From the NCBI GenBank assembly GCA_020186115.1, contig WSYJ01000052.1, positions 248,001 to 312,000 on the forward strand: a stretch of DNA of 64,000 nucleotides, written 5' to 3'. The notes under the pieces are model-generated. The model searched no databases and was not told the DNA's origin. It worked only from the letters and a program-made list of their open reading frames with translations. Made by a program: the position numbers and the translations under genes. The stretch is from Histomonas meleagridis. Taxonomy: Eukaryota > Parabasalia > Tritrichomonadida > Dientamoebidae. Shown here in pieces: positions 10,976-20,482 of this stretch; position 1 is the first letter of the stretch, and each line of letters begins with the position of its first letter.

Positions 10976-11621
10976 AATTAAAAAAACAAACCAGAATAAA
11001 TGAGAACAAACAATGAGCAAACAAAGATTGAACAATGAATGCACAAGAATTCTATTAATTGCAATATTATATTATATTAAATTTACTAATATATAATATT
11101 ACAACATAATATTCATTTTTTGTTGATTAAAGTAAATAGTATATCAAGATATTTTAATTTTAATTTATAATAAATGGAATTGAATGCTCTCAGAATTTGA
11201 GCACCATATTTTCAGAGGGAAAAAACAACACTCAGAAATCATTGAATACCCATTGAATTTGAATACTCTTTCAAAAATATGCGAAACAAAACACTTAAAA
11301 ACAAGCTTATAAACAAAATATTTAAAAAAACAAAATATACTGTTATATGTTTTTCATTATGTACTTTCGATTCATAATATTTATTTTAAAAAATAAGACA
11401 ATTTTTTTCTAATGCTTATATCTCGATAAAAATAGAATATTTTTCAAAAATATTTCAATATGCTAATAAGTACTGCATATACTATAATTTGTTATATTCA
11501 GAATTTTCTAATTCATACATTTGTTTTAATGTGTTTCGTATTTTCGTGTTTCCGAACGGTTAGGATGTCAGGCCGTTCAAAAAGTGGGAAATTGAGGCGA
11601 TAACCGCAAAAAGTGCGTACA
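10976..11621 (-). repeat. MULE right terminal inverted repeat
   Basis: 646 bp, the inverted counterpart of 8176-8822. The homology ends at GTTTGTTTTTTTAATT; inside that point the two subterminal regions are only compositionally similar. Confidence 0.95.
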
Positions 11622-14600
11622 GATTACGCATTTCCTGTGTTTTATATTTTAATACTATAATCCTTTAAATATAACTAGTAATTTCTGATAAATTCCTAAT
11701 CATATTGTTTTGTTTTCTAATTGTTTCTTTTTTTCTATCCTTGATTTTGTTCTTATTAATAGATTTACCTAACATCTTTTCTAAAGGAATATGTAAAGTT
11801 TTTCTAATAGTTTTTCTAATTAATAAATTCATTTTGGCTAATCCTCCTTCAAAAATTATCCATTCTGTTTCACTTTCATTTATTGGTGTACATTTCTTTA
11901 ATATTGAAATTATTTTATTTCTCATACATTCTTTGATTGGGATAATAAGTTTTTGTCTATAGTTTTTAGTAAGTTTAGGTAAATGAATCTCATTTTGTTA
12001 TTCTATTTCTACCCTATTTAACCATTTTCTACATTTTATTAGTATATCATTTCATTCTTCTGAAATTATTTGTTGTTCTTCTTGTGTCATTTTTATATTT
12101 TCTACTTGTTGTCGTTCCTGATTTATATTTTGTTGTTCTTCTTGATTATTTAATTGTTCTCGATTATTATTTTGTAGTATATCTTGATTATTTGATTGTT
12201 CTTGTTGAATGACAGTTTGATTTTGTATAAAAATATTATTATTTCTATTAATTTCTTTATTATTTTGTTGATTGATATTATTATTTCTATTATTGAAGTG
12301 ATTATTATTGTTATCATCTGTTAATTGTTCTTGAGCTTTAATTTCATTTTCAATCTCATCAATTTGTTTTTGTAACAGAATTCTGAATATTGTGGATTTA
12401 ATTATAATCTTTTGTTTTGGGATAATTGTTCCTTTTATTCTTGAATCACTATGCATTGAAGATGCATGTAATTTGAAGTTTTTTTCATTAGCTGTAATTG
12501 TCTTTTTACAATAACCACATAATAAACCAATTGTTTCTTTCATTAATTCTTTGATATTTGGTGTTCTATTAACTTGATTAATTCAATATTTAATAGTCGC
12601 CCAAATCCATCCTATTTATGATTTTTTATCAACTATATATTTGTGTTTGGTTTTCATATGTGAAGAAAATGAACCCTGATTCATAGTAAAATAATCACAA
12701 TTTGGACAGAAGCAAAAATAATAATTCGAATGATAACTTTGATGTTGGTCTTGTAAATTAACTTGTTCCCAATAATTATTCATTAAACTTAAAAAATTTA
12801 AAAATTCTAACATTGTACAACCTGGAAATGTTTTATTATGTACTTGTTTCTCATGATATTTCAAATGAGGTACACATGTAAATGCTTCTCCATCTCCTTG
12901 TGTACATACAAAAGGTCCTACACCTGGCCAACCTTTTTCGAATGCTATAATATTTAAAATTGGTATTTTAAATCTATTATTATTGCACATGAATAAGTTC
13001 TCGTTTAAATCATTATTCTTCCATTTATTAATTACTAATTTAATTTCTTCTTTAGTATTCGCATTCCTAATATCATTTAATAAATTTTCTGGTGTTAAAT
13101 CTTCTTCATTATTAATATTATTATTATTATTATTTCCATTATTGTGATTATTATTATTTAAATTGATGTTATTGATTTGATTTTGATTTTGATTTTGATT
13201 TTCTTGTGGAATATTATTGTTATTGTATCCTAAGAATGTAATATTTGAGTTTAGTTGATTTTGATTATTATTGTTATTTTGATTTTGAGTTTCATCATTA
13301 TTTAGATTTATATTAATATTAATATTTGGTAAATTATAGTTTGGGATTGGAAAAATGATATCTTTTTCTACAAATTTAATTTTTGGTACTTCTATAATTT
13401 GTTCATTAACTCTAATCTGTGGAATATTGAATGGCACAATTTCTTCATTGTAATAAGGTATAACAACATTGATTTCTTCATTATTGATTTTGAAATCTGG
13501 AATATCAATAAGGTATTCTTCAACTTTTATTACTGGTAAATCACAATTTATGTTTTATGTGTAATAGAGAAATTAGGAACATTAACATTAACATTAACTG
13601 GATATTGTTTAACTTGTAGAACATGAGAAATGTTCTTATTTGGTCTAATTTTGTTATTTAAGAATTGTAATGTGTCAGGTCTGATTGATAATGTTCTATT
13701 TATAATTCGAAAAGTATCTGGTGGTAAAATTGGACCTCGATAAGAACATATATTTGAGATCTCAATATTGATGTTATTTTGTTCGATGATTAATATCCAA
13801 TATGGTAAATCAATTTCAGTAAAATCTTTGTTTTCATAATGTTCATTAATCAAATAAATTTCTCTCCGAGCATCTGGATTAATATTATTGAATATTCCAA
13901 AATCAACTTGTGTTTTTAATGAATTTAATGCTGTCGGTAATTTTCCGTAAGTTTTTGTCCATGAAAAGATTAACGTCCAAAATAATCCAACGGTTTGTAA
14001 AGAATTCATAATTATTTCTGAACTGTGCGTGTGATTTACATGGTTGATTAATTTAAAATTGTCAGAAATAATTTTATAACAATTTGGAAACGGACAGAAT
14101 CTTTTAAAATTTTTTGATTATATAATGTACTTGTTTTTAGTCAATAATCTTTGTATGATTCTTTCGTGAAAGAGTAATTCTTGATTAGGGTCGATACCAT
14201 GTTCTTCTGACAAGTGTTTTAACAATATTTGAAAGTTTTCTGTGAAAAAATTACATTCTGGAACTAATGAACAACAAAATGGTTCGGGTAATGGGATATC
14301 ACGAAATTCATTTAATTTGAATAATTGAGAAATTGGGAAATTTAAAAAATTATAAATTAATAATAAATTTTGTTGTAACCAAATGTTAGGCTATGGTATT
14401 CGTCTCTTAATTGCTTTGATAATAATTCTTTTAATTTCTTCTTTGTTGGAAAAATCTTTATTAATTATATAATTTTGTAAAAAGTTTTGTGATGTTCGAT
14501 CTGTAATAATTTCTTTGTTATCTCTGTGATAATTTTCATTAATATCCCATATATTAGTCTTATCTTGTAATACATGGTCGAACTTTAAAATATAAATATC

Positions 14601-14661
14601 TTCATAATTATTCGTAATTATATATTCGTTTCCTGTTGATTGTAATCTAGAGGTATGATCC

Positions 14662-14841
14662 TCTATTCCTGTAAAATTGTTAGTCTGAAGTTTTGAATTT
14701 CCGAATAATCTATCTGATGAAAATTCGAATTTTAAGGAGAAGATATCATTCGATTTCTCTCCCTGTAACGGAGCTAAAGACGAATTCTCAGCAAAAATAG
14801 AACTCTCCATCAAAAAACAAAAAAATTCACCTTCGACGGGA
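14662..14841 (-). repeat. Direct repeat: tRNA-Lys 3' end plus element 5' end
   Basis: The better-preserved copy of the 180-bp repeat also found at 7546-7726. It includes the last 13-14 nt of the tRNA-Lys gene, its T-run, and the first 50 or so codons of the zinc-finger element frame. The two copies are about 7.1 kb apart in the same orientation. Confidence 0.85.
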
Positions 14842-14900
14842 TTCGAACCCGCAACCCCAGGATTAAAAGTCCTATGCTCTAACCGTTGAGCTACGAAGGT
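14828..14900 (-). tRNA. tRNA-Lys (anticodon TTT)
   Basis: A 73-nt cloverleaf: acceptor ACCTTCG pairs with CGAAGGT, and the D-arm begins TAGCTCAACGG (matches an A box). The anticodon loop CTTTTAA (14869-14863) gives anticodon TTT at 14867-14865. The T-arm GCGGGTTCGAATCCCGT matches a B box; the discriminator base is G. A T7 run directly downstream (minus strand) serves as a Pol III terminator. There is no intron, and CCA is not encoded. The ATG of the adjacent zinc-finger element is only 17 nt downstream of the tRNA end. Confidence 0.97.
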
Positions 14901-15140
14901 TTCTGGAATATATTTGAATATATATATTATAATCGATATTATACTTGATCTCATATTTTTATTATTATATTTATTTATCTTATTAACCTCAAATAATTTA
15001 CCGAACAATAAAAATATACTTAAAATAATATATGTTCAAAACATATATTCATTTTGTGTAATTCAGAAACAAATATATCATTCAATTTTTTGATTAAGAG
15101 TTATCAATTTATTTTAAATTGAATTAACGAATGTTGAAAG

Positions 15141-18100
15141 ATGCATCTCGGAACAAAAGATCATTTTCAAGAAAATGCATCACAACTAAAGACTGATCGA
15201 TTGAAAAAAAAGATACAATTTGTTCAAGATGAAATTTCCAAAACAAGAAAAGAGATCCTCCAACTCCAAATTGAGAAATTTCAATTAAATAACCCATTAA
15301 AACCAGACGGAAAGACATCAACAATTGAAAAGACCACACGCGTTTTAGAAAATTTTGATATTACTTTAGAAAGATTAAACATTTCCAATTATCTAATTTC
15401 AGTTTTCAATCAGATATCACAAATAATTCAAGGGAGCCCCAAGATCAAAAACAACAAAATGACATCAACCAAAAAAATAGTCAAACCAATTATTAACAAA
15501 AATGATTTATTGACTCCACGAAAAAAAATGCAAATTCAGTTTGCCGTTAAAACAGCACCAAGTTCCCCAAAACGTCAAAAAAATTCCTTAACAAATCAAC
15601 AAAAAAACCAAACAAAACAATTAACGTTCATCGAGCAAGAACTTCAAAGCAAATTCGGAACCACAGATCCCACTCGTATCTATTTCAAATGCTCAATTAT
15701 AGAACGAAGACATCAATATCTTCAAAAAACTTCACATGACCTTAAACAAGAAAATCATAATTTGAAATCCAAAATTGATCATCTCAAAGGTCAAATTGAA
15801 TCTTTAAATTTTAAAAGAGATGACAAACGACTCATAACAGAAGGACAACGATTATTAACAGAACTTCATGATAAACGCGAAGCAATAACAAAAGAACTTA
15901 ATGAAACAAAAGAAATTAATACCCGAATAAAACAAATTATAAATCAAATTTCGCATAAAATATCTTCAAAACGAATAAGTTACGAAACACTTCAAGACGA
16001 AATCGAATGGATTCATGCGCAAGTTATTATAATAAATGAAAATAACAACAATAATAATAAAGCAATTAATAACAATAACAAATATAATACAAATAATAAC
16101 AATAATAATAATATCACAATTGATCACAATGAAGAAGAAGAAGACAAATTCGATCCAATTATATCAGTTGTTCCACAACTTAAATTGGATTCTATCACAA
16201 CATCGAATAACATATTTTTGCCTGGAACACGAAGTTCGAGGCGTATAATGTCATCACAAATTAATATTAATGTTGATAAAGAACTTTCGTTAATTGGTAA
16301 ATTACTTGGTAACATAACAATTAAACGATTTTCGAGTTCTTTTTATCAGCATAAAAACGAATTACATGAATTTAATTATAATGTTCAGCTTCCTTCAGCT
16401 GTAATTTTTAATGTTGAGTTAACTTATATTATACCTTTGTATTACAAATATAAAGATAATATTTATTTAACAATGTTTGAGAATATCGAAATTAAAGAAT
16501 TCGATTCGAATTTTTTGGAATTTATTTCATCCAAAAAATATTTTTTGGATAATTTAAAACTTAAAGAAAACGAATTTTTGGACTCAATTAAATTTTATAT
16601 TGAAACTGATTTATTAATTACATTATATTTTTTAGGTGATTTTACAAATAATAATATAATTAAAAATGTTTTGGATTTATTAGTTCCGATTTATAACACG
16701 AAAAAAAATAATTTCGATTACGTAAATAACCAAAATGAAATAATCGCATGGTGTTATTTAATTGGAACATTTTATGCAAAAGAAAAAAATTTTAATTATG
16801 AAACTTTTAATTCTTTAATTTTTGTCGATTTTACTAAGTTTATAATGAATGATTCAATCGAATCAACTAAAATTGGGTTTATAATGTGTATAATGTTAAG
16901 ATTTGGATGTGCTTTTCCGAATATGTTTTTGAGTTTAATCGAAATAAATGAACAACAAACATTGTTTCTGATTAAATTCCTTGAAAAATATTATCATTAT
17001 CCAACATTTATTAATTGTGTGTGCGAGTTTTTTATTTCTATAATGAAATTCTTAAGTAATGAAACTATTATTTTACATACTTCGATGTTTTTTAATTTTT
17101 TTATTGATGAAATTTATAAAACTGAAATATTAACGAAAAATATTTCTGCATATATAAACGTTCTTTGTAATATAATAGAAAACAGAAATGATAAAATAAT
17201 TGAACATATTAAAAATATGAATTTCTTACATTTCTTTCAATCTAATTTCTCACTTGAATATGAAATGTCTAAATCAAAATCTAATAAAACAATTCAACAA
17301 AATATTAACAATAACGATAACGTTCCCCCAATTCAAATTAATATCAACGATAGCAATAACGTTCCTTCACTTAACTTTAATGCAAATTCAATTAAATTGA
17401 ACGAAGAAAAAATTGAAGAGAAAACCGATGTAAACGATAAAAAGTTATATCTTGAAAAAAGAAAAAAATATCCAATTTATATATCAGATGAAATACATAC
17501 TTTATTTATCAGAGCTATATTTTCTTTATTGATAGATAGTTCTGTCCATAGGTTTGATTCCAATTTTTGTGATCCTTTTCCTCATGTTAATAAGAAATTA
17601 AACATTTTATTTATCATAATGAAGCATATGGAAAACCCCGAAAATGTTGAAATTGCTAAGAAAATCAACAAATTAATGGAAGAAAGCTTAGATCCAACCA
17701 TTCAAGATAAGAAACGACTTTTAAGATTAACTGTTCCATATTTTTTTACACCTTCAAAATATGCTAATGGAAGGCATATTGCAAATGGAGCATTTGGGTC
17801 AGTTATGGCTGTTAAGATTAACGAGAAATATTATGCTGTGAAAATGTTAAATAAGTCGATGAACGAATTTGAGGATCCTTGTTTGTACAAAGCTTTTTCT
17901 GAGGTTTCAATTCTGGAGCTTTGCCAGAACGATAGAAGGGTGGCCCAATTAACCGATTACGGGTGCACCCTAAATTCATATTACATCATAATGGATTATT
18001 ATCCAACAACTTTAAAGGTTTGGAGAAAAAACAATACACCTGAATTGGGTACTTTATTAAGAATATTTTATGAGTTTTTAAAGGTGGCAACCGTGTTGAC

Positions 18101-18644
18101 TGAAAAAAAGATTAATCATTTCGATATTAAATGTGATAATGTGATGATGAACACGAAAGGTGAGCCATGTATTGGGGATTTTGGTGAAGCAATGTGTTAC
18201 ACCGACGAAAATAATTCTAATACATTATTAAATAAAGGTACAGAATGGATAAAATCGCCTGAAATGTTGTCAATTGCACTTGATTCTACAAAAGAAAACC
18301 CTAGTTTTGATAGAAGAAAGAAAATAGGTGCTGGACCGGCATCAGATAATTGGTCAATTGGTTGTTTGTTCTATGAATTGATAACAGGAGATTACCTTTT
18401 CATGGAGCCAAACTGGAGCCATTTTTTTATGAGAGTTACGGATAGTTCAAAGGAATTGTTGACGGAAGAAAATAAGAAAAAACTTCCGAACGATTTAAGG
18501 TATCAGCAGTTCATAGAGTTCATCTTGCAAAGGACAGTGAGATCGAGACCAAACTTAGAACAGATAATTTCGAAATTTAATGAAATGTTTCCTGAGGCAT
18601 CAAAACAAAACCTTCCATCGATTGAGATGCCAAATTTGTTGTAA
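15141..18644 (+). CDS. Large non-RD protein kinase with N-terminal coiled coil
   Basis: 1167 residues. Residues 1-300 form a charged coiled-coil region with a basic linker. An Asn-homopolymer tract follows (about 300-330), then an alpha-helical middle (about 380-850) without recognisable motifs, and a C-terminal kinase domain (about 870-1150). The kinase has a glycine loop (N-G-A-F-G-S-V), the VAIK-type lysine (Y-Y-A-V-K-M-L), the catalytic loop H-F-D-I-K-C-D-N (no Arg before the catalytic Asp, hence non-RD), D-F-G in I-G-D-F-G-E-A, and a PE motif in K-S-P-E-M. It ends in R-S-R-P-N-L-E-Q-I-I. All catalytic residues seem present, so it is probably active but not regulated through the HRD arginine. 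Substrate and pathway are unknown. The start is the first in-frame ATG. Confidence 0.8.
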   Translation: MHLGTKDHFQENASQLKTDRLKKKIQFVQDEISKTRKEILQLQIEKFQLNNPLKPDGKTSTIEKTTRVLENFDITLERLNISNYLISVFNQISQIIQGSPKIKNNKMTSTKKIVKPIINKNDLLTPRKKMQIQFAVKTAPSSPKRQKNSLTNQQKNQTKQLTFIEQELQSKFGTTDPTRIYFKCSIIERRHQYLQKTSHDLKQENHNLKSKIDHLKGQIESLNFKRDDKRLITEGQRLLTELHDKREAITKELNETKEINTRIKQIINQISHKISSKRISYETLQDEIEWIHAQVIIINENNNNNNKAINNNNKYNTNNNNNNNITIDHNEEEEDKFDPIISVVPQLKLDSITTSNNIFLPGTRSSRRIMSSQININVDKELSLIGKLLGNITIKRFSSSFYQHKNELHEFNYNVQLPSAVIFNVELTYIIPLYYKYKDNIYLTMFENIEIKEFDSNFLEFISSKKYFLDNLKLKENEFLDSIKFYIETDLLITLYFLGDFTNNNIIKNVLDLLVPIYNTKKNNFDYVNNQNEIIAWCYLIGTFYAKEKNFNYETFNSLIFVDFTKFIMNDSIESTKIGFIMCIMLRFGCAFPNMFLSLIEINEQQTLFLIKFLEKYYHYPTFINCVCEFFISIMKFLSNETIILHTSMFFNFFIDEIYKTEILTKNISAYINVLCNIIENRNDKIIEHIKNMNFLHFFQSNFSLEYEMSKSKSNKTIQQNINNNDNVPPIQININDSNNVPSLNFNANSIKLNEEKIEEKTDVNDKKLYLEKRKKYPIYISDEIHTLFIRAIFSLLIDSSVHRFDSNFCDPFPHVNKKLNILFIIMKHMENPENVEIAKKINKLMEESLDPTIQDKKRLLRLTVPYFFTPSKYANGRHIANGAFGSVMAVKINEKYYAVKMLNKSMNEFEDPCLYKAFSEVSILELCQNDRRVAQLTDYGCTLNSYYIIMDYYPTTLKVWRKNNTPELGTLLRIFYEFLKVATVLTEKKINHFDIKCDNVMMNTKGEPCIGDFGEAMCYTDENNSNTLLNKGTEWIKSPEMLSIALDSTKENPSFDRRKKIGAGPASDNWSIGCLFYELITGDYLFMEPNWSHFFMRVTDSSKELLTEENKKKLPNDLRYQQFIEFILQRTVRSRPNLEQIISKFNEMFPEASKQNLPSIEMPNLL
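16035..16115 (+). repeat. AAT/AAC trinucleotide tract in the kinase gene
   Basis: An imperfect trinucleotide microsatellite coding an Asn-rich linker between the coiled coil and the helical middle of the kinase. Such tracts are typical slippage products in AT-rich protist genomes. Confidence 0.85.
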
Positions 18645-19123
18645 TTAAATATTTAGAGATATATTTTTATTGTGCTATTTTTTGTAAAATGTGGAAGCTG
18701 CAGCTTTCGCATGATAAAAAATATAAATGAATTAACAATTTTCATGAAAATGTGTGCGGGGAACAGAAGCTTCTGTTACAACTACCATTTCAAAGTTGGA
18801 ACGTCAATTCCGTACGTAAAATAGCTATTTTAATTTTCAAATTAATTTGATATCATTATTAGATTTTTTTTTAGGGATACATTATTTTAATTTATATAAA
18901 TATTTATTTGTTTTGTTTCCTGAAATAATGTTACATTCTTAATAGCCACAAGCTGAATCAAGCACAAGCTTGTATCTATTGAGTGTTGCCTGAAAAATCA
19001 TGTGTCATAATTCGAAAATTGACAGATAAAAAAAATATTTACAAAGCCTATTTAGACATTATCTGATGCCATTTGAGAAATGATGAAAGTTTGTGTTTTT
19101 GCGTTTGGAGTGATTTTTAACGT
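18645..19123. other. Intergenic region with three short perfect palindromes
   Basis: No gene is recognised. Perfect palindromes occur at 18695-18706 (AAGCTGCAGCTT), 18762-18777 (AACAGAAGCTTCTGTT) and 18964-18973 (ACAAGCTTGT), all containing AAGCT. They could be protein-binding sites or hairpins of a small RNA, but I find no snRNA, snoRNA or SRP signature. Confidence 0.5.
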
Positions 19124-19137
19124 TCACCTTAACGGTT
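19124..19137 (+). promoter_or_regulatory. Inr-like plus Myb-like promoter of uL23
   Basis: TCACCTTAACGGTT lies 16-29 nt upstream of the ATG. TCACCTT fits the trichomonad initiator (TCAYWT-type) and overlaps AACGGTT, a Myb-recognition-like motif. A second AACG lies just upstream, in AACGTTCACC. Confidence 0.5.
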
Positions 19138-19152
19138 TGGCCGACCTTTTGA

Positions 19153-19569
19153 ATGTCTGGTAAAGCTGAAGCTGCCGCCGCTGCTGCCACAAAGGGTCAA
19201 CAAAAACAAATCAAGAAGACAAGAAATTTCAAGAAATTCCAAAAGCCAAAGGCTACAATCCCAGCAAAGAAACCACAATATGAGCATAAAGCTGTTCAAC
19301 CAGTTTCTTTAAAGCGCAATGATTACAAGATCATTAAGGGTCCAGTCACATCTGATAAGGCTTCTCGTAAACTTGAAGATGAAAACACAATGACTTTTTA
19401 TGTTGATATCCGCGCTAAGAAACCAGAAATTGCCGCTGCCATCAATCGCCTTTATCACGTTAAGCCAGTAAGCGTTAAGACACTTATCACACCTAAGTTC
19501 CTTAAAAAGGCATATGTTCGTCTTCCTGAAGAAGTTGAAGCAATGAACCTTGCTAACGAAATGGCTTAA
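19153..19569 (+). CDS. RPL23A: 60S ribosomal protein L23a (uL23)
   Basis: 138 residues, the usual length. A basic Ala/Lys-rich extension (about residues 1-45) is followed by the uL23 core: DYKIIKGPVTSDKASRKLED, N-T-M-T-F-Y-V-D-I-R-A-K-K, V-K-T-L-I-T-P and K-K-A-Y-V-R-L. The protein sits at the peptide exit tunnel of the large subunit and docks SRP and nascent-chain factors. GC content is higher than in neighbours, as expected for a highly expressed gene. The start is the first ATG after the Inr-like element. Confidence 0.96.
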   Translation: MSGKAEAAAAAATKGQQKQIKKTRNFKKFQKPKATIPAKKPQYEHKAVQPVSLKRNDYKIIKGPVTSDKASRKLEDENTMTFYVDIRAKKPEIAAAINRLYHVKPVSVKTLITPKFLKKAYVRLPEEVEAMNLANEMA

Positions 19570-20091
19570 CAATAGGACTTGGAATAACTAAAAACAGACA
19601 TCAGATTTTTCTTTATTCTGTTTTCCTTTTTTCGATACAATCAATAAAATTTAAATTTCACATTAAGTACCAAATGCTATAGCAATCATAAGCCCATCTT
19701 AAGTAACCGAAGAATTAGAGAATGATTATGAGCATTAATACAAATACAGAAGAAAATAATTAGAAATTAAAATTTTAAAACTATACCTTAAAACTTAGCA
19801 AAGAAAAAAAAAGAAAAAAAAAAGAAAAAAATGAATGTAGAATTTGGATTTTATTGATTTCTCATAATGATTTAAATGACTATTTTAAAATTTTTGAATT
19901 CTATGTGTTAGTTGATATGAAAGATTGTTCAGAGAGATCTTGATCTCACCACGAAGTAGCTGAACGAGAGGAAAATCTCATCATCACAATAACATACACT
20001 GTTGCCTATGATATTATGGTAAAATGAATTCAAAAGGTCTATTTGGTCTTACGGAAACGTTTATTTTTCCACTTTTTTACGTTAAGCATTA
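19570..20091. other. Intergenic, A-rich
   Basis: About 520 bp between uL23 and the next gene. It holds an A/G homopurine stretch (about 19800-19830) and TCCACTTTTTTACGTTAAGCATT just before the ATG at 20092, which looks Inr/MRE-like. No coding or RNA gene is recognised. Confidence 0.5.
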
Positions 20092-20481
20092 ATGAAAAAA
20101 CAAAAAAATATCGAATCTTTGCTAAAATCAGAGGATAACCCTCAAATTATATTAAATGCAATGTTGAAAGATTTTGATCTTCCTGCTATTGATTCTAACT
20201 CATCGAAATTAAAAACAAGAAAACGAAAATTTGTATCAGTTGGAACGCAAGCTGAACAGGAAATCCAAGTAGAAACCAAAGAATGTGTTGCAAATTGGAT
20301 TTTTGGTCCATCTCCAACTCTTCATCCCATGCCATCTGATTTAACCATTGAAAATTTTGAGATCATTTCTAATGAGCCCACATCCAAACCTTCACACACC
20401 AATTTTGATGACGGATCATATCCAGACGATCCAATTCTCAGACAACTTCGTAAACGACTCAAACTTTTATCAAAGGATTAA
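20092..20481 (+). CDS. Unknown 129-aa protein, possibly nuclear
   Basis: Not recognised. A Lys-rich N-terminus and a basic cluster K-T-R-K-R-K-F (about residues 43-49) could serve as a nuclear localisation signal. The middle has W-I-F-G-P-S-P and an acidic/Pro-rich stretch; the C-terminus is basic and helical (R-Q-L-R-K-R-L-K). Codon use resembles real genes of the region, and an Inr-like element lies upstream. Its TAA is one base from the stop of the convergent gene; the TAAA overlapping the stop matches the trichomonad polyadenylation signal. Confidence 0.6.
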   Translation: MKKQKNIESLLKSEDNPQIILNAMLKDFDLPAIDSNSSKLKTRKRKFVSVGTQAEQEIQVETKECVANWIFGPSPTLHPMPSDLTIENFEIISNEPTSKPSHTNFDDGSYPDDPILRQLRKRLKLLSKD

Positions 20482-20482
20482 A

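Larger units (their letters stand above)
8176..11621. mobile_element. Mutator-like element (MULE) with long terminal inverted repeats
   Basis: A 3446-bp insertion bounded by inverted repeats TGTACGCACTTTTTGCGG...CCGCAAAAAGTGCGTACA. The arms are 647 and 646 bp and differ at only a handful of positions. Inside, on the minus strand, is a broken MULE transposase. Long near-identical TIRs plus this transposase family define a TIR-MULE. The 9-bp target duplication expected for the family is not clear: the flanks read AATACGTAA (left) and ATTACGCAT (right), similar but not identical. It interrupts the zinc-finger element ORF. Mutator-like elements are known in trichomonad genomes. Confidence 0.85.
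7921..14810 (-). pseudogene. Decayed multi-zinc-finger element ORF, split by a MULE
   Basis: On the minus strand, a once-continuous coding region starts at the ATG at 14810 and can be followed through about six frame changes or stops: open pieces near 14810-14391, 14390-14080, 14009-13548, 13548-12616, 12600-12052 and 12050-11640. It then continues on the far side of the inserted MULE at 8184-7921. C2H2-like fingers are visible in three or four pieces: CSLVPEC..H..H (about 14280-14200), a C/H-rich GDGEAFTC..HLKYH motif near 12870, CPNC-x12-H-x4-H (about 12700) and CGYC-x13-H-x4-H (about 12510). Long Asn/Gln tracts lie between fingers. The last piece (GAITEETFHELKLLYNN...) is not recognised. 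No reverse transcriptase, integrase or transposase motif is visible. It is probably an old mobile element of unknown class; the zinc-finger N-termini of R2-type retroelements are only an analogy. Confidence 0.5.

Noticed and set aside
14811-15008. Extended ORF frame translating through the tRNA-Lys gene (with a V-A-Q-R-L-E-H-R-T-F-N-P stretch)
   Set aside because: That peptide is the standard translation of a tRNA gene; only the part from the ATG at 14810 belongs to the element.
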